Shown here in pieces: positions 14,523-22,036 of a stretch of DNA of 25,769 nucleotides; position 1 is the stretch's first letter; the number at the start of each line of letters is the position of its first letter. The DNA comes from SIG701 sp045539595. GTDB lineage: Bacteria; Bacillota; Clostridia; Oscillospirales; CAG-272. The translations under genes were made by a program, and so were the position numbers. The DNA lies in assembly GCA_045539595.1 (NCBI GenBank), contig JAZQFQ010000115.1, positions 1 through 25,769 of the forward strand. Direction: 5' to 3'. The notes under the pieces are model-generated. The model ran no database searches and was not told where the DNA came from. It saw nothing but the letters and a program-made list of their open reading frames with translations.

Positions 14523-16004
14523 TCAACCTCCCACTTCCTCGGAGATGGTGCTCCGACAATTTTCATTAAAATACTTTTTCATACTGAAAAGATAAACGAA
14601 ATAATACAATACAATGAGCACCAGATGGGCGATAATAAACCACAGATTGATGTAGAATTTGTACTGGAATGCACCGAATACCAGAACAGTGGCCGCATAC
14701 CCCGCCGCAAAACCAAACAGTAAGGTGAATATTGCTTTTCGTACCGTGTATCGACGGAAAGCCGCGTAAATGCGGTGTTCATCCGCACCCAACGCATACA
14801 GGGTCTGTACTGCATTTGCAACAGATTCCATTTGTCTCTTGGTAAATATGGAAATGATGGAGAGACTGTAGAGTACCGCGAACACGATCGTCATAATGAA
14901 AAGACTGCTGGAAGAGATCACGGCGGCAACCGCTGCAGCATCCCTTATCCCGTAACTGTTTCCTATAGCATCCGAATAGTTTGTGCCGTTCAGCATAAAC
15001 AGGGAAATAGCCAGTGCAAAGAGGATCACAAAGGTAAGAAATTTTGACCGAGCAGAGGTGCGTTTGCACAAGATTGCCGCAAAAAATCGGTCAAAGTGCC
15101 CGGGTGCTTTATCATAGAAGCCCCTGAATTTATCCGGATCGAATTCGATAACAGATTCCGCGCAGGTGTAAGACGCATCGATGCGCAGTATCTTCTTCAA
15201 AATGATCTGAAATGTAATGTAAACGGCCATATAGCCAATCAGGGCGGTGGTCAGCAGGGAGGTAATATGCAGATCAAAAACCGGATATACACTGTTTGTA
15301 TCACTCATATCTACCCATTCACATACTTTGAAGAATACATAGGCGATCCCGCCGCCCAGCGGAATACCGATTACGACGGAAAGCAGATACAGAACGTTAC
15401 ATTCACCGAAAAACAAGCGATGCAACTGTCGCTCCGTAATCCCGATGGCAGACAAAGTACGGATGTCTTCTGTGCGCTGGCGAATGTAGTCGCTGTAGAT
15501 CAGAACCATGGATACGACTCCCATGGCACCCAGGATGACTTGTAATACAGAAATAAAAATTCTTGCTCCGTTTTCCACTTTCGGAGGGGTAACAATTCTG
15601 TTGCGTTCAATATATACACCGGGTGTTGTATCTGTGTATGTTTCCGGATACTGTTGTCTGTCAAATATTTCTGTAATCCGGTTGACTATCCCATCCAAGT
15701 CTTTCGGATTATGCAAGGAAATATATAAACGATCTTCGTGGAAACTTATATGAATTTTGTGTGGATTGATGCTTTTTATTACTGAATATTCTTCTGCTTC
15801 CTCTTCCGTAATATTCATGATGGTGACATGATATGAGTTTTCGAGACTGGGAATAGTTACAGCATCAATATAATTATTGTGCGAATCACAGTAAATACTG
15901 GTGAAACTGAGCATAGACAGCGTGAGAATGAAGACACACAAAATGTTGATATAACTGTTTCGGTATTTATGCATACTGCGTTTATACATCAACTTATAAA
16001 ACAT
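14523..16004 (-). CDS. FtsX-like ABC transporter permease
   Basis: The membrane subunit of the pair, 493 residues. TM1 is about 18-38, followed by an extracytoplasmic domain to about 147. A first FtsX block has helices at about 148-170, 198-227 and 247-270; a second has helices at about 320-338, 357-386, 424-446 and 450-475. The cytoplasmic loop IRTLSAIGITERQLHRLFFGE (shown in part at about 181-200) and the matching VQTLYALGADEHRIYAAFRR segment (about 399-418) are the two ATPase-coupling loops. The start at 16004 has GGAG 8 bp upstream and a perfect consensus promoter. No neighbouring two-component pair or peptide gene indicates a substrate. Confidence 0.9.
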   Translation of the reverse strand: MFYKLMYKRSMHKYRNSYINILCVFILTLSMLSFTSIYCDSHNNYIDAVTIPSLENSYHVTIMNITEEEAEEYSVIKSINPHKIHISFHEDRLYISLHNPKDLDGIVNRITEIFDRQQYPETYTDTTPGVYIERNRIVTPPKVENGARIFISVLQVILGAMGVVSMVLIYSDYIRQRTEDIRTLSAIGITERQLHRLFFGECNVLYLLSVVIGIPLGGGIAYVFFKVCEWVDMSDTNSVYPVFDLHITSLLTTALIGYMAVYITFQIILKKILRIDASYTCAESVIEFDPDKFRGFYDKAPGHFDRFFAAILCKRTSARSKFLTFVILFALAISLFMLNGTNYSDAIGNSYGIRDAAAVAAVISSSSLFIMTIVFAVLYSLSIISIFTKRQMESVANAVQTLYALGADEHRIYAAFRRYTVRKAIFTLLFGFAAGYAATVLVFGAFQYKFYINLWFIIAHLVLIVLYYFVYLFSMKKYFNENCRSTISEEVGG

Positions 16005-16041
16005 GGTTGAATCTCCATAGTAAGATTACATTTGTAGTTTA

Positions 16042-16070
16042 ATTATACATGGCGCGCAGGATGATGTCAA
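16042..16070 (-). promoter_or_regulatory. Perfect consensus promoter of the ABC permease-ATPase operon
   Basis: On the minus strand, TTGACA (16065-16070), a 17-bp spacer and TATAAT (16042-16047) match at every position. The -35 lies within a short direct repeat (TGTCA-AG-TGTCA on the plus strand). Such a strong basal promoter often implies repression, but no clear operator palindrome is seen. Confidence 0.85.
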
Positions 16071-16128
16071 GTGTCATTTTCCTGAAATGATAAATCTTCC
16101 CATGTCGGGCATCCTTACCCGGATTTGT

Positions 16129-16157
16129 TTGACAATACTCCCTGCTCGTGGTATAAT
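16129..16157 (+). promoter_or_regulatory. Perfect consensus promoter of the greA operon
   Basis: TTGACA (16129-16134), a 17-bp spacer and TATAAT (16152-16157) match at every position. It diverges from the equally perfect ABC operon promoter; the two -35 boxes are 58 bp apart. The start codon is 29 bp past the -10. Confidence 0.9.
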
Positions 16158-16185
16158 AATCGGGTATGGAATAGGAGTGATGAGA

Positions 16186-16689
16186 ATGCACGATGAGTTG
16201 ACCAAAGTCGATATCCGCAAAATGCAGGAAGAGATCGACTATCGGAAAAGTGAAGTAACACCGAAGCTGAAAGAACAATTGAAGGCGGCACGGGATCTGG
16301 GCGATCTGAGTGAAAACGATGAGTATCACTCCGTCAAGCGCGCCCTGAATAAGAATTACGGCCGCATCCGCTATCTGCAGGCCATGATCGATACCGCCGT
16401 TGTGATCGATGTGGATTCCGCCGAGGACGTGGTGGGTCTGTTCGATAAGATCACCGTGTACGATGAGGAAGAAGACGAGGAGCGCGTCGTTTCCATTGTA
16501 ACCACGCTCCGCAACGATATCTTTGACGGATACATCAGCAAGGAATCTCCCTTCGGCCGCGCCATCCTGGGCCATAAAGTAGGCGATCGGGTGGAGATCA
16601 AAGCCAACGAGAAGTACAGTTATTTTGTTGTGATCCGTCATATTGAAAAAGGCGAGGATAACGAATCCCTGCCCATCAGTTCGTATTGA
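16186..16689 (+). CDS. greA: Transcription elongation factor GreA
   Basis: Rescues backtracked RNA polymerase by inserting a coiled coil into the secondary channel and stimulating transcript cleavage. The 167-residue protein has the N-terminal coiled coil (about 1-75) with the acidic tip GDLSENDEY at 39-47, near-identical to the GreA consensus. The C-terminal FKBP-like domain (about 85-160) contains SPFGRAILGHKVGDRVEI. The start at 16186 is preferred over ATG at 16180 because AGGAG (16173-16177) lies 8 bp before the former and only 2 bp before the latter. An acidic insertion (EEEDEE) lies near 93-98. It leads a three-gene operon. Confidence 0.93.
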   Translation: MHDELTKVDIRKMQEEIDYRKSEVTPKLKEQLKAARDLGDLSENDEYHSVKRALNKNYGRIRYLQAMIDTAVVIDVDSAEDVVGLFDKITVYDEEEDEERVVSIVTTLRNDIFDGYISKESPFGRAILGHKVGDRVEIKANEKYSYFVVIRHIEKGEDNESLPISSY

Positions 16690-16704
16690 GCTGGAGGTGC
16701 TGTC

Positions 16705-17556
16705 GTGAAAACACAGATATACGGAAAGACCTTTGATGAGGAGCGCGCTCTTTATCATCTGCAGAATGCCGAGGTGGCGGAGTGTACGTTTGCCGGCCCG
16801 GCGGACGGGGAATCTGCTTTGAAGGAAGCACGGGATCTGATCGTGCGGGACTGCCGGTTTTCCCTCCGGTATCCCTTGTGGCATACCCAGTCGTTTCAGC
16901 TGCTTCGGTGCAGCATGGATGAGTTGACCCGGGCACCCATCTGGTATGCCTGCGACGGTGTCATCGATTCTTCCGCCATCACCGGCGTGAAGTGCCTGCG
17001 GGAGTGTGACCGCATGGAGATCCGTCACAGCAAAATTATCTCCCCCGAGTTCGGCTGGCGCTGCCGCGGATTGAAGATCGACGATACAGATCTGGAAAGC
17101 GAATATCTCTTTTTTGAGGCCCGGGATGCGGAGATCCGCGATCTGCGCATGAGGGGGAAGTACTCCTTCCAATACACGGAGAATTTCACCATCACCGATT
17201 CCTATCTGGATACCAAAGACGCATTCTGGCACGCGAAGAATGTGACGGTGAAAAACTGCACCGTGAAAGGCGAGTATCTGGCCTGGTATTCCGAGGGATT
17301 GACCCTCATCGATTGCAAGATCATCGGTACCCAGCCCCTCTGCTATGCCAAGGATCTGACTCTGATCAACTGCACCATGGAGGGAACGGATCTTGCTTTT
17401 GAGTATTCGGATGTGCAGGCCGACGTGCGCGGATCCATCCTTTCCGTGAAGAATCCCCGCTCCGGCGAGATCGTGGCGGATTCCATCGGGGAGATCATCC
17501 TGGAAGACAGCGTTTTTGCCACCGATTGCAAAATACATACCCGCGTACCTGTGTAA
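16705..17556 (+). CDS. DUF3737 family protein (predicted beta-helix)
   Basis: A 283-residue cytoplasmic protein without signal peptide or membrane helix. It is built from successive strand-like repeats of about 20 residues (LIVRDCRFS, LKIDDTDLES, FTITDSYLD, VTVKNCTVKG, LTLIDCKIIG, LTLINCTMEG), the pattern of a right-handed parallel beta-helix. DUF3737 has no established activity to my knowledge. The start is GTG at 16705 with GGAGG 7 bp upstream. It begins 15 bp after greA and lies 20 bp before the nitroreductase gene, so it is part of that operon. Confidence 0.85.
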   Translation: MKTQIYGKTFDEERALYHLQNAEVAECTFAGPADGESALKEARDLIVRDCRFSLRYPLWHTQSFQLLRCSMDELTRAPIWYACDGVIDSSAITGVKCLRECDRMEIRHSKIISPEFGWRCRGLKIDDTDLESEYLFFEARDAEIRDLRMRGKYSFQYTENFTITDSYLDTKDAFWHAKNVTVKNCTVKGEYLAWYSEGLTLIDCKIIGTQPLCYAKDLTLINCTMEGTDLAFEYSDVQADVRGSILSVKNPRSGEIVADSIGEIILEDSVFATDCKIHTRVPV

Positions 17557-17576
17557 CGGATTCGGAGGGATATAGT

Positions 17577-18107
17577 ATGAATTTCATGGAAATTGCCCAT
17601 GCACGCCAATCCTGCCGTAAATACGATGCGGCCCGCACCGTGGAGCCGGAGAAACTGGCCGCCGTTCTGGAAGCGGGGCGCCTGGCACCATCCGCCTGCA
17701 ACAGTCAGCCCTATCATTTTACCGTTTGCCGGGGGGAATTCGCCAAAGCGGTGGCGGATAACGTGACCGGCATGGGCTTGAACGCGTTCGCCAAGGATGT
17801 TCCTGTCATGATCGTGATCTCCGAGGGGGAGTATTCGCCCTCTGCCGCTCTGGCGTCCAAGCGGAAGGGGAATGACTACCGCTCCATCGATATCGGTATT
17901 GCGGCGGCATATCTGACCGCCGAAGCGGAGGCGCAGGGGCTTGCCACCTGCATACTCGGATGGTTCGATGACAAGGCTGTGCGCGAGATCTGTCATCTGG
18001 ATCGGCCCATTCGCTTGATAATCACTCTCGGCTACGCCGCCGAGGGAGATGTGCACCGCACCAAAAAACGCAAATCCACCGAGGAATTGGTTACCTTTCT
18101 CGGGTAA
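17577..18107 (+). CDS. Nitroreductase family protein
   Basis: A predicted FMN-dependent NAD(P)H oxidoreductase of 176 residues, on the short side for the family. The N-terminal flavin-binding motif is RQSCRKYD (about 10-17), followed by LEAGRLAPSACNSQPYHFTV (about 36-55). SIDIGIAAAYLTAEAEAQGLA is the conserved central helix region, and ITLGYAAEG is near the C-terminus. The true substrate (quinone, nitro compound or other) cannot be read from sequence. The start at 17577 has GGAGGG 7 bp upstream; an in-frame start at 17526 overlaps DUF3737. It is the last gene of the greA operon. Confidence 0.92.
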   Translation: MNFMEIAHARQSCRKYDAARTVEPEKLAAVLEAGRLAPSACNSQPYHFTVCRGEFAKAVADNVTGMGLNAFAKDVPVMIVISEGEYSPSAALASKRKGNDYRSIDIGIAAAYLTAEAEAQGLATCILGWFDDKAVREICHLDRPIRLIITLGYAAEGDVHRTKKRKSTEELVTFLG

Positions 18108-18121
18108 ATTAAAAAGAAACA

Positions 18122-18149
18122 GGGTCGGCGATCGCCGACCCCGTTTTTT
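18122..18149 (+). terminator. Terminator of the greA operon
   Basis: A perfect 20-nt palindrome (GGGTCGGCGATCGCCGACCC, 18122-18141) is followed by CCG and six T, 14 bp after the nitroreductase stop. Confidence 0.92.
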
Positions 18150-18270
18150 ACCACAACCATACATCCATTATACCATGAGATAGGGTAGTTTGTAAAGAGA
18201 AAATTGTGATAGTTGACAATATTCTGCGTTTTGTACAATAAGTTGTTGTGAACTTTTAACAGTTTGCCAA

Positions 18271-18299
18271 TTGTCAAAGGCCAAACAATATGGTATACT
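18271..18299 (+). promoter_or_regulatory. Strong promoter for the putative noncoding RNA
   Basis: TTGTCA (18271-18276), 17 bp, then TATACT (18294-18299) with an upstream TG (extended -10). The -35 is part of ATTGTCAA (18270-18277), which is inverted as TTGACAAT at 18213-18220. A second -35/-10-like pair at 18213-18239 has only a 15-bp spacer and is weaker. The predicted start is near 18306, and no credible gene begins soon after it. Confidence 0.75.
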
Positions 18300-18305
18300 A
18301 TAGAT

Positions 18306-18710
18306 GCAAAGGAGGAAAGGTCCAATGGCAAAGTAAAAACCGATTCATTCCGGTAAAGCGTGTTTCGATTACAGGTTATGTAAATGAAAAACACGGCGGT
18401 GGTACGCATCATATAGATTGGAAAGTGTAAGAACCCGGTAGTATGAATTCCGTCGAAACCGCATGCACCGCAATGAATCAAAGGAAGCATCCCATCCGCC
18501 CGAATGGAATCCAAGCACAGGAAATGTACAGGGGGTATTCTCACTAGAGAAAACAGAGTAAAGTGTAAGATGAGTGCAGAGAAGTCATTCAGGGCAAATA
18601 ACGAAAGCGAGGATAACAAAAGATGTTAGATATCAAGAGTGAACAGAAATGACCCTTGATTGCAGATGTGGTTGAAAGCCTGCAGTCAAGGGTCGTTTCT
18701 ATTTTCTCTT
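18306..18710 (+). ncRNA. Putative structured noncoding RNA, about 400 nt, family not recognised
   Basis: A strong promoter and a strong terminator bracket about 400 nt in which every plus-strand frame is broken by stops. Long-range complementarity is abundant and mutually consistent: 18342-18349 with 18472-18479 (GATTCATT/AATGAATC); inside it 18359-18365 with 18389-18395 (CGTGTTT/AAACACG) and, directly adjoining, 18396-18401 with 18466-18471 (GCGGTG/CACCGC), making a three-way junction; then 18498-18506 with 18586-18595 (9 bp, one bulged A), enclosing a 5-bp hairpin at 18538-18551. AAAGTGTAAGA occurs twice (18422, 18560). The 5' end carries AAAGGAGG and a 3-codon frame, ATGGCAAAGTAA. Size and complexity resemble large ornate bacterial RNAs (raiA, ROOL and OLE classes are to be compared), but I cannot assign one. 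tspO lies immediately downstream. Confidence 0.6.
18646..18710 (+). terminator. Terminator hairpin closing the putative noncoding RNA
   Basis: A 20-bp stem (18646-18665 with 18680-18699) includes GACCCTTGA/TCAAGGGTC and TGCAG/CTGCA, with two wobble pairs and a 14-nt loop. TATTTTCTCTT follows. The U tract is interrupted by C, so some read-through into tspO is possible. Confidence 0.75.
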
Positions 18711-18789
18711 ACTTTCGGATGCGGCATATCGGCGGGGGAAGCGTAATACAATGGTATTGACAATTTATTGCGCAGTAAGGAGTTATCCT

Positions 18790-19275
18790 ATGCCCGATTT
18801 AAAAACACGCATCAAAACCTATGCAGTGGCCATTGCGCTTCCGGTAGCTGTGGGGGTTCTCTCGGCCCTTCTCACCATGGACAATATGCAGATTTACAGC
18901 GAGATCCGAACACCGCCCCTGTCCCCGCCGTCAATTTTATTTCCCATCGTGTGGACGATTCTGTATGTGTTGATGGGCGTCAGCTCCGGTAATGTCTGGC
19001 TGAACAGGCGGGTGGATCTGCGTCGTGCCCAATCCGGCTTGGGCTATTATGCGGTCAGCCTGTTTTTCAACTTCTGCTGGAGCATCATCTTTTTCAATAT
19101 GCGGCAGTTTTTGTTTGCATTCGTTTGGCTGCTTGCTCTTTTGTATTTCATCATCCGCACCATTCTGGATTACCACAAGGTTTCCCCCGTCGCCGCCTAT
19201 CTGCAAATTCCGTACGCCGTGTGGGTTGCCTTTGCCGGGTATCTGAATTTCGGCATATGGATTCTCAATCGATAA
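18790..19275 (+). CDS. tspO: TspO/MBR family protein
   Basis: A five-helix membrane protein of 161 residues, the usual size, that binds tetrapyrroles and related ligands in characterised homologues; its role in anaerobes is unclear. Helices are at about 8-30, 48-68, 83-104, 106-127 and 132-157. The family signature is TPPLSPPSILFPIVWTILYV (41-60), then LMG. Conserved aromatic positions are NFCWSIIFF (94-102) and the C-terminal PYAVWVAFAGYLNFGIW. The start at 18790 has AAGGAG 7 bp upstream. No convincing promoter of its own is visible, so it may depend on read-through from the RNA locus. Confidence 0.93.
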   Translation: MPDLKTRIKTYAVAIALPVAVGVLSALLTMDNMQIYSEIRTPPLSPPSILFPIVWTILYVLMGVSSGNVWLNRRVDLRRAQSGLGYYAVSLFFNFCWSIIFFNMRQFLFAFVWLLALLYFIIRTILDYHKVSPVAAYLQIPYAVWVAFAGYLNFGIWILNR

Positions 19276-19278
19276 AAG

Positions 19279-19308
19279 AAAAGGAATCACCGTCGGGTGA
19301 TTCCTTTT
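19279..19308. terminator. Bidirectional terminator between tspO and the SulP gene
   Basis: A perfect 13-bp stem (AAAAGGAATCACC / GGTGATTCCTTTT) with a GTCG tetraloop. A- and T-rich ends let it end both convergent transcripts. Confidence 0.9.
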
Positions 19309-19312
19309 ACAT

Positions 19313-20980
19313 TTATTTCTGCATAGTCTCGGCTATGGCCAACGCATCGTCGATGTTGGCCACAAAATGCTCAGCGCCCAGGTGCTCATAGAAGCCGGAT
19401 TTTTTCATCACAGTCATAGGGAATTCGTTCACGTGGGAGAGAAGGAGCGTAACATTTCTTTCCCGGCAAACTGTCAACAGCAACTCAAAATTCTTCATGG
19501 CGGTTGCATCGATGGAAGGAACATTACTCATACGTACGATGACGCATTTTGTATCCTGATCCAGGCTGAAATCCAGGAACTTGTCCGCATCTGCGAAGAA
19601 CATGGGGCCATTGATCTCATAAACAACTGTACGGTCAGGAATGGATTTGTACTTGCTGTCCTCGCTGTTTTTGGCATCCCAGCGACGCACATGAGTAACA
19701 TCGGACATCCGCTTCATGAACAGAGCCGCAGCCAGTACAAGGCCTACCGCAATGGCCACCACCAGATCGAACACCATGGTCAGAACGAACGTGACAACCA
19801 GAACCAGAATATCACTGAGCGCGGAGAACCGGCAGATGTGTACAAAATGTCTCCACTCACTCATGTTGTAAGCCACCATGAAGAGGATAGCGGCAATGAT
19901 GGGCATGGGAATCATCTTGGCAAGCGGCATCAGTACAAGCAAAAACAGAAGAAGAACGAGGGCGTGTACGATTCCGCTGATGGGGGAGCGACCGCCGTTT
20001 TTCACGTTGGCGGCGGTTCTGGCAATGGCGCCGGTGGCAGGGATGCCGCCGAAGATGCCGGAGCATACGTTGCCCACCCCCTGGGCGATCAGTTCCGTGT
20101 TGGAGTTGTGGCGATCTCCAATCATGCCGTCGGACACCACGCAGGAAAGCAAGGATTCAATGGCGGCCAGAAGCGCAATGGTGAATGCACTGGGAATCAC
20201 GGCTTTCACCGTGGCAAAATCAAAGGCGGGCAGGGAAGGCATCGGGAATGCGGAGGACAACTCCGGATACAGGGTACCGATGGTGTTTACCTCCAGCGGT
20301 GCGAACTGCACCAGCAGAATGCCTGCGATTACCGCAATAATGGACGGAGGAATCTTTCCGCAGATGGTGGAAAATACGCCCCATTTGGCCCGACCCAGCA
20401 TGGGCCACAGAATCAGGATGGCCATACCGATACAGCCGACAATCACAGCATCCACATTGAGCGTGGTGATGGATTCGATGATGGCTTCCACCTTTTCACC
20501 GGTTTCAATGGCATGGGTGCCGGGGGCGAAGGTAAGACCGAGGAAATCCTTGATCTGTCCCACGATGATGGTGACGGCGATACCGGCGGTGAATCCGGTG
20601 GTGATGGTCATGGGGATGTATTTGATCAGCGAGCCGAAACGGCAGATGCCCATGAGAATCAGAATGATACCGGCCAGGATGGTGGCAATGATCAGCCCGG
20701 ACAAGCCATGGGTGGCCACAATGCCGGCGACAATGGTGGCAAACGCGGCGGTGGGACCGGAAATGTTTACACTGCTTCCGCCAAGAAATGCAATCACAAA
20801 TCCGGCGATAATGGCGGTGTACAGTCCCTGTTCGGGAGATACGCCCGAGGCGATAGCCAAAGCGATGGACAGGGGCAGGGCAATGATCGCCACGATGACG
20901 CCGGCGACCAGGTCGTTGATCAGCTTCGATGCGCTGTAATTTTTCAGCGCATGGAACAATTTGGGTTGAAATGTCTTCAT
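19313..20980 (-). CDS. SulP-family anion transporter with STAS domain
   Basis: An inner-membrane anion permease of 555 residues (SLC26/SulP); substrates in the family include sulfate, bicarbonate and dicarboxylates. Residues 15-425 form the hydrophobic transport domain, with the opening block NDLVAGVIVAIIALPLSIAL (22-41), the substrate-site loop GGSSVNISGPTAAF (67-80) and GGIPATGAIARTAANVKNGG (311-330). The STAS domain spans about 450-550, with SNVPSIDATAMKNFELLL at 485-502. The start at 20980 is chosen because the promoter -10 at 21021-21026 rules out earlier ATGs; its ribosome binding site is weak (AAGAG). No sulfate-assimilation or carbonic anhydrase gene adjoins it, so the substrate is not assigned. 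Confidence 0.93.
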   Translation of the reverse strand: MKTFQPKLFHALKNYSASKLINDLVAGVIVAIIALPLSIALAIASGVSPEQGLYTAIIAGFVIAFLGGSSVNISGPTAAFATIVAGIVATHGLSGLIIATILAGIILILMGICRFGSLIKYIPMTITTGFTAGIAVTIIVGQIKDFLGLTFAPGTHAIETGEKVEAIIESITTLNVDAVIVGCIGMAILILWPMLGRAKWGVFSTICGKIPPSIIAVIAGILLVQFAPLEVNTIGTLYPELSSAFPMPSLPAFDFATVKAVIPSAFTIALLAAIESLLSCVVSDGMIGDRHNSNTELIAQGVGNVCSGIFGGIPATGAIARTAANVKNGGRSPISGIVHALVLLLFLLVLMPLAKMIPMPIIAAILFMVAYNMSEWRHFVHICRFSALSDILVLVVTFVLTMVFDLVVAIAVGLVLAAALFMKRMSDVTHVRRWDAKNSEDSKYKSIPDRTVVYEINGPMFFADADKFLDFSLDQDTKCVIVRMSNVPSIDATAMKNFELLLTVCRERNVTLLLSHVNEFPMTVMKKSGFYEHLGAEHFVANIDDALAIAETMQK

Positions 20981-21020
20981 AAGAAATCGCTCTTTCTCCG
21001 GTGATTTTTGAACATCCATA

Positions 21021-21049
21021 ATTATACATCGAACGACATTCTTTTTCAA
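21021..21049 (-). promoter_or_regulatory. Promoter of the SulP transporter gene
   Basis: On the minus strand, TTGAAA (21044-21049) and TATAAT (21021-21026) are 17 bp apart. The -10 is perfect. It leaves a leader of about 35 nt before the ATG at 20980. Confidence 0.8.
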
Positions 21050-21064
21050 TGGGAAATACTAACG

Positions 21065-21096
21065 AAAAAAGTACCGCCCGGGCGGACGGGCGGTAC
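21065..21096 (-). terminator. Terminator of the methyltransferase gene
   Basis: GTACCGCCCG and CGGGCGGTAC (21071-21096) form a perfect 10-bp stem with a 6-nt loop. On the minus strand six T follow. It lies 25 bp past the methyltransferase stop and just upstream of the SulP promoter. Confidence 0.9.
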
Positions 21097-21120
21097 AGTA
21101 ATGACCAATACGGTGGGGGA

Positions 21121-21897
21121 CTAGAGAATTTTCTGTGAAGCATATAACTCACAGACGAAACGGCGGCGGATGCCGTTGTATTTGTCTGCAAGTTTGCATA
21201 GATCATGAAAACAGGCAGATTTTGTGGAGTCCGGATTGCGTATGAACACATTTCCGGTCATGACGTAGCCGAAATACTCCTCTGCGGTATATATTTTCTC
21301 CCAGTATGTTTGAGTAATCTGCGGTTCATGAAAATAGCCGCTTGCCGCTATATCTTTGGATATACGTTCTACTCGATCATTATAGTCATCTGTTTTCATT
21401 GTGGCAGTAAATGCGCTGTGTTTTTCCAGAATCGAAAGAAGATCCTGATCCAATTCTGTATCGTATATGAGTTCAATATTCCAGAATGGCATGAGCCAGC
21501 CGTGCTTTTTCAGCGTGGATGCACACAGTGAATATCCCTGAGGCTTTGGTATCCAATGGAATGATTGGGCCGCCACAATGGCGTCAAAGTGCGCATGCGG
21601 CAGGGCGTAGTTTTCAAAACGGGTGGCAACAAATGTGATGTTTTGGTCTCGGAAGCGCTCGTTTCCTTTGTGTACCAGATCTTCGCCGGGATCCATGCAC
21701 AGCATCTCAAACCCGTAAGCGGCGAACTGCTCGGTTGCTTTTCCGCTTCCTGCTCCGATTTCCAGAACCTGTGAGCCTGGCGTCAAGTCTGCTGTTTTCA
21801 CAATGGAGTTGATTGTTTCCAAAGGATAAGATGGTCGAAACTTATCGTAGAAATCAGCCATCTGATTGAACATTTCGCTTTCCATTATACTATACAT
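21121..21897 (-). CDS. Class I SAM-dependent methyltransferase
   Basis: A 258-residue protein with a Rossmann-type methyltransferase core. Motif I is VLEIGAGSGKATE at 44-56, the acidic end of strand 2 is CMDPGEDLV (about 67-75), and FDAIVAAQSFHWI is the motif IV region. The opening MFNQMADFYDKFRPSYP resembles small-molecule methyltransferases of the UbiE/trans-aconitate type. The methyl acceptor is unknown. The start at 21897 has GGAGG 7 bp upstream. The gene is monocistronic, with its own promoter and terminator. Its codons look more AT-rich than those of its neighbours, a weak hint of later acquisition. Confidence 0.85.
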   Translation of the reverse strand: MYSIMESEMFNQMADFYDKFRPSYPLETINSIVKTADLTPGSQVLEIGAGSGKATEQFAAYGFEMLCMDPGEDLVHKGNERFRDQNITFVATRFENYALPHAHFDAIVAAQSFHWIPKPQGYSLCASTLKKHGWLMPFWNIELIYDTELDQDLLSILEKHSAFTATMKTDDYNDRVERISKDIAASGYFHEPQITQTYWEKIYTAEEYFGYVMTGNVFIRNPDSTKSACFHDLCKLADKYNGIRRRFVCELYASQKIL

Positions 21898-21930
21898 ATG
21901 GTTTCCTCCGGCTCATGTGGGATATCAAAT

Positions 21931-21959
21931 ATTGTATCATATCCTCGAAACTCATACAA
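21931..21959 (-). promoter_or_regulatory. Promoter of the methyltransferase gene
   Basis: On the minus strand, TTGTAT (21954-21959) and TACAAT (21931-21936) are 17 bp apart, with a TG before the -10. The start codon is about 35 bp downstream. Confidence 0.65.
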
Positions 21960-21979
21960 GTGTTTTGTAACCTATAGTA

Positions 21980-22023
21980 TTTACAGATCTGTTTACAAAA
22001 AATGATTTTACACACAATTTACG
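21980..22023. repeat. Cluster of TTTACA-type direct repeats in a divergent intergenic region
   Basis: TTTACA occurs at 21980, 21992 and 22007, with TTTACG at 22018, all on the plus strand and spaced 12, 15 and 11 bp. The stretch is AT-rich and lies between the methyltransferase promoter and the second two-component operon. It may be a regulator array, or chance in an AT-rich tract. Confidence 0.3.
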
Positions 22024-22036
22024 GCAAATGCTTGCA

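Noticed and set aside
18306..18345. Resemblance of GGAGGAAAGGTCC to the RNase P RNA 5' conserved block
   Set aside because: The characteristic downstream conserved regions of RNase P RNA, including the ACAGAAA block near the 3' end, are not found in the right context.
18394..18410. Resemblance of GGCGGTGGTACGC to the T-box motif
   Set aside because: The match is imperfect, the segment pairs in another helix, and no aminotransferase, synthetase or amino-acid gene follows.
18321..18424. Remnant of a mobilisation relaxase or other pseudogene in the RNA region
   Set aside because: A 33-codon open stretch exists (ending at the TAA near 18428), but it has no recognisable relaxase motif and overlaps the paired segments. 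Noncoding structure explains the region better.
18032..18619. A 195-codon minus-strand frame across the greA-operon terminator and the putative RNA
   Set aside because: It overlaps the end of the nitroreductase gene, crosses a perfect terminator, has no ribosome binding site and reads as low-complexity Phe/Leu/His-rich sequence.
19367..21004. A 545-codon plus-strand frame
   Set aside because: It is antisense to the SulP gene; its Gly/His/Asp-rich repetitive translation reflects codon bias of the real gene.
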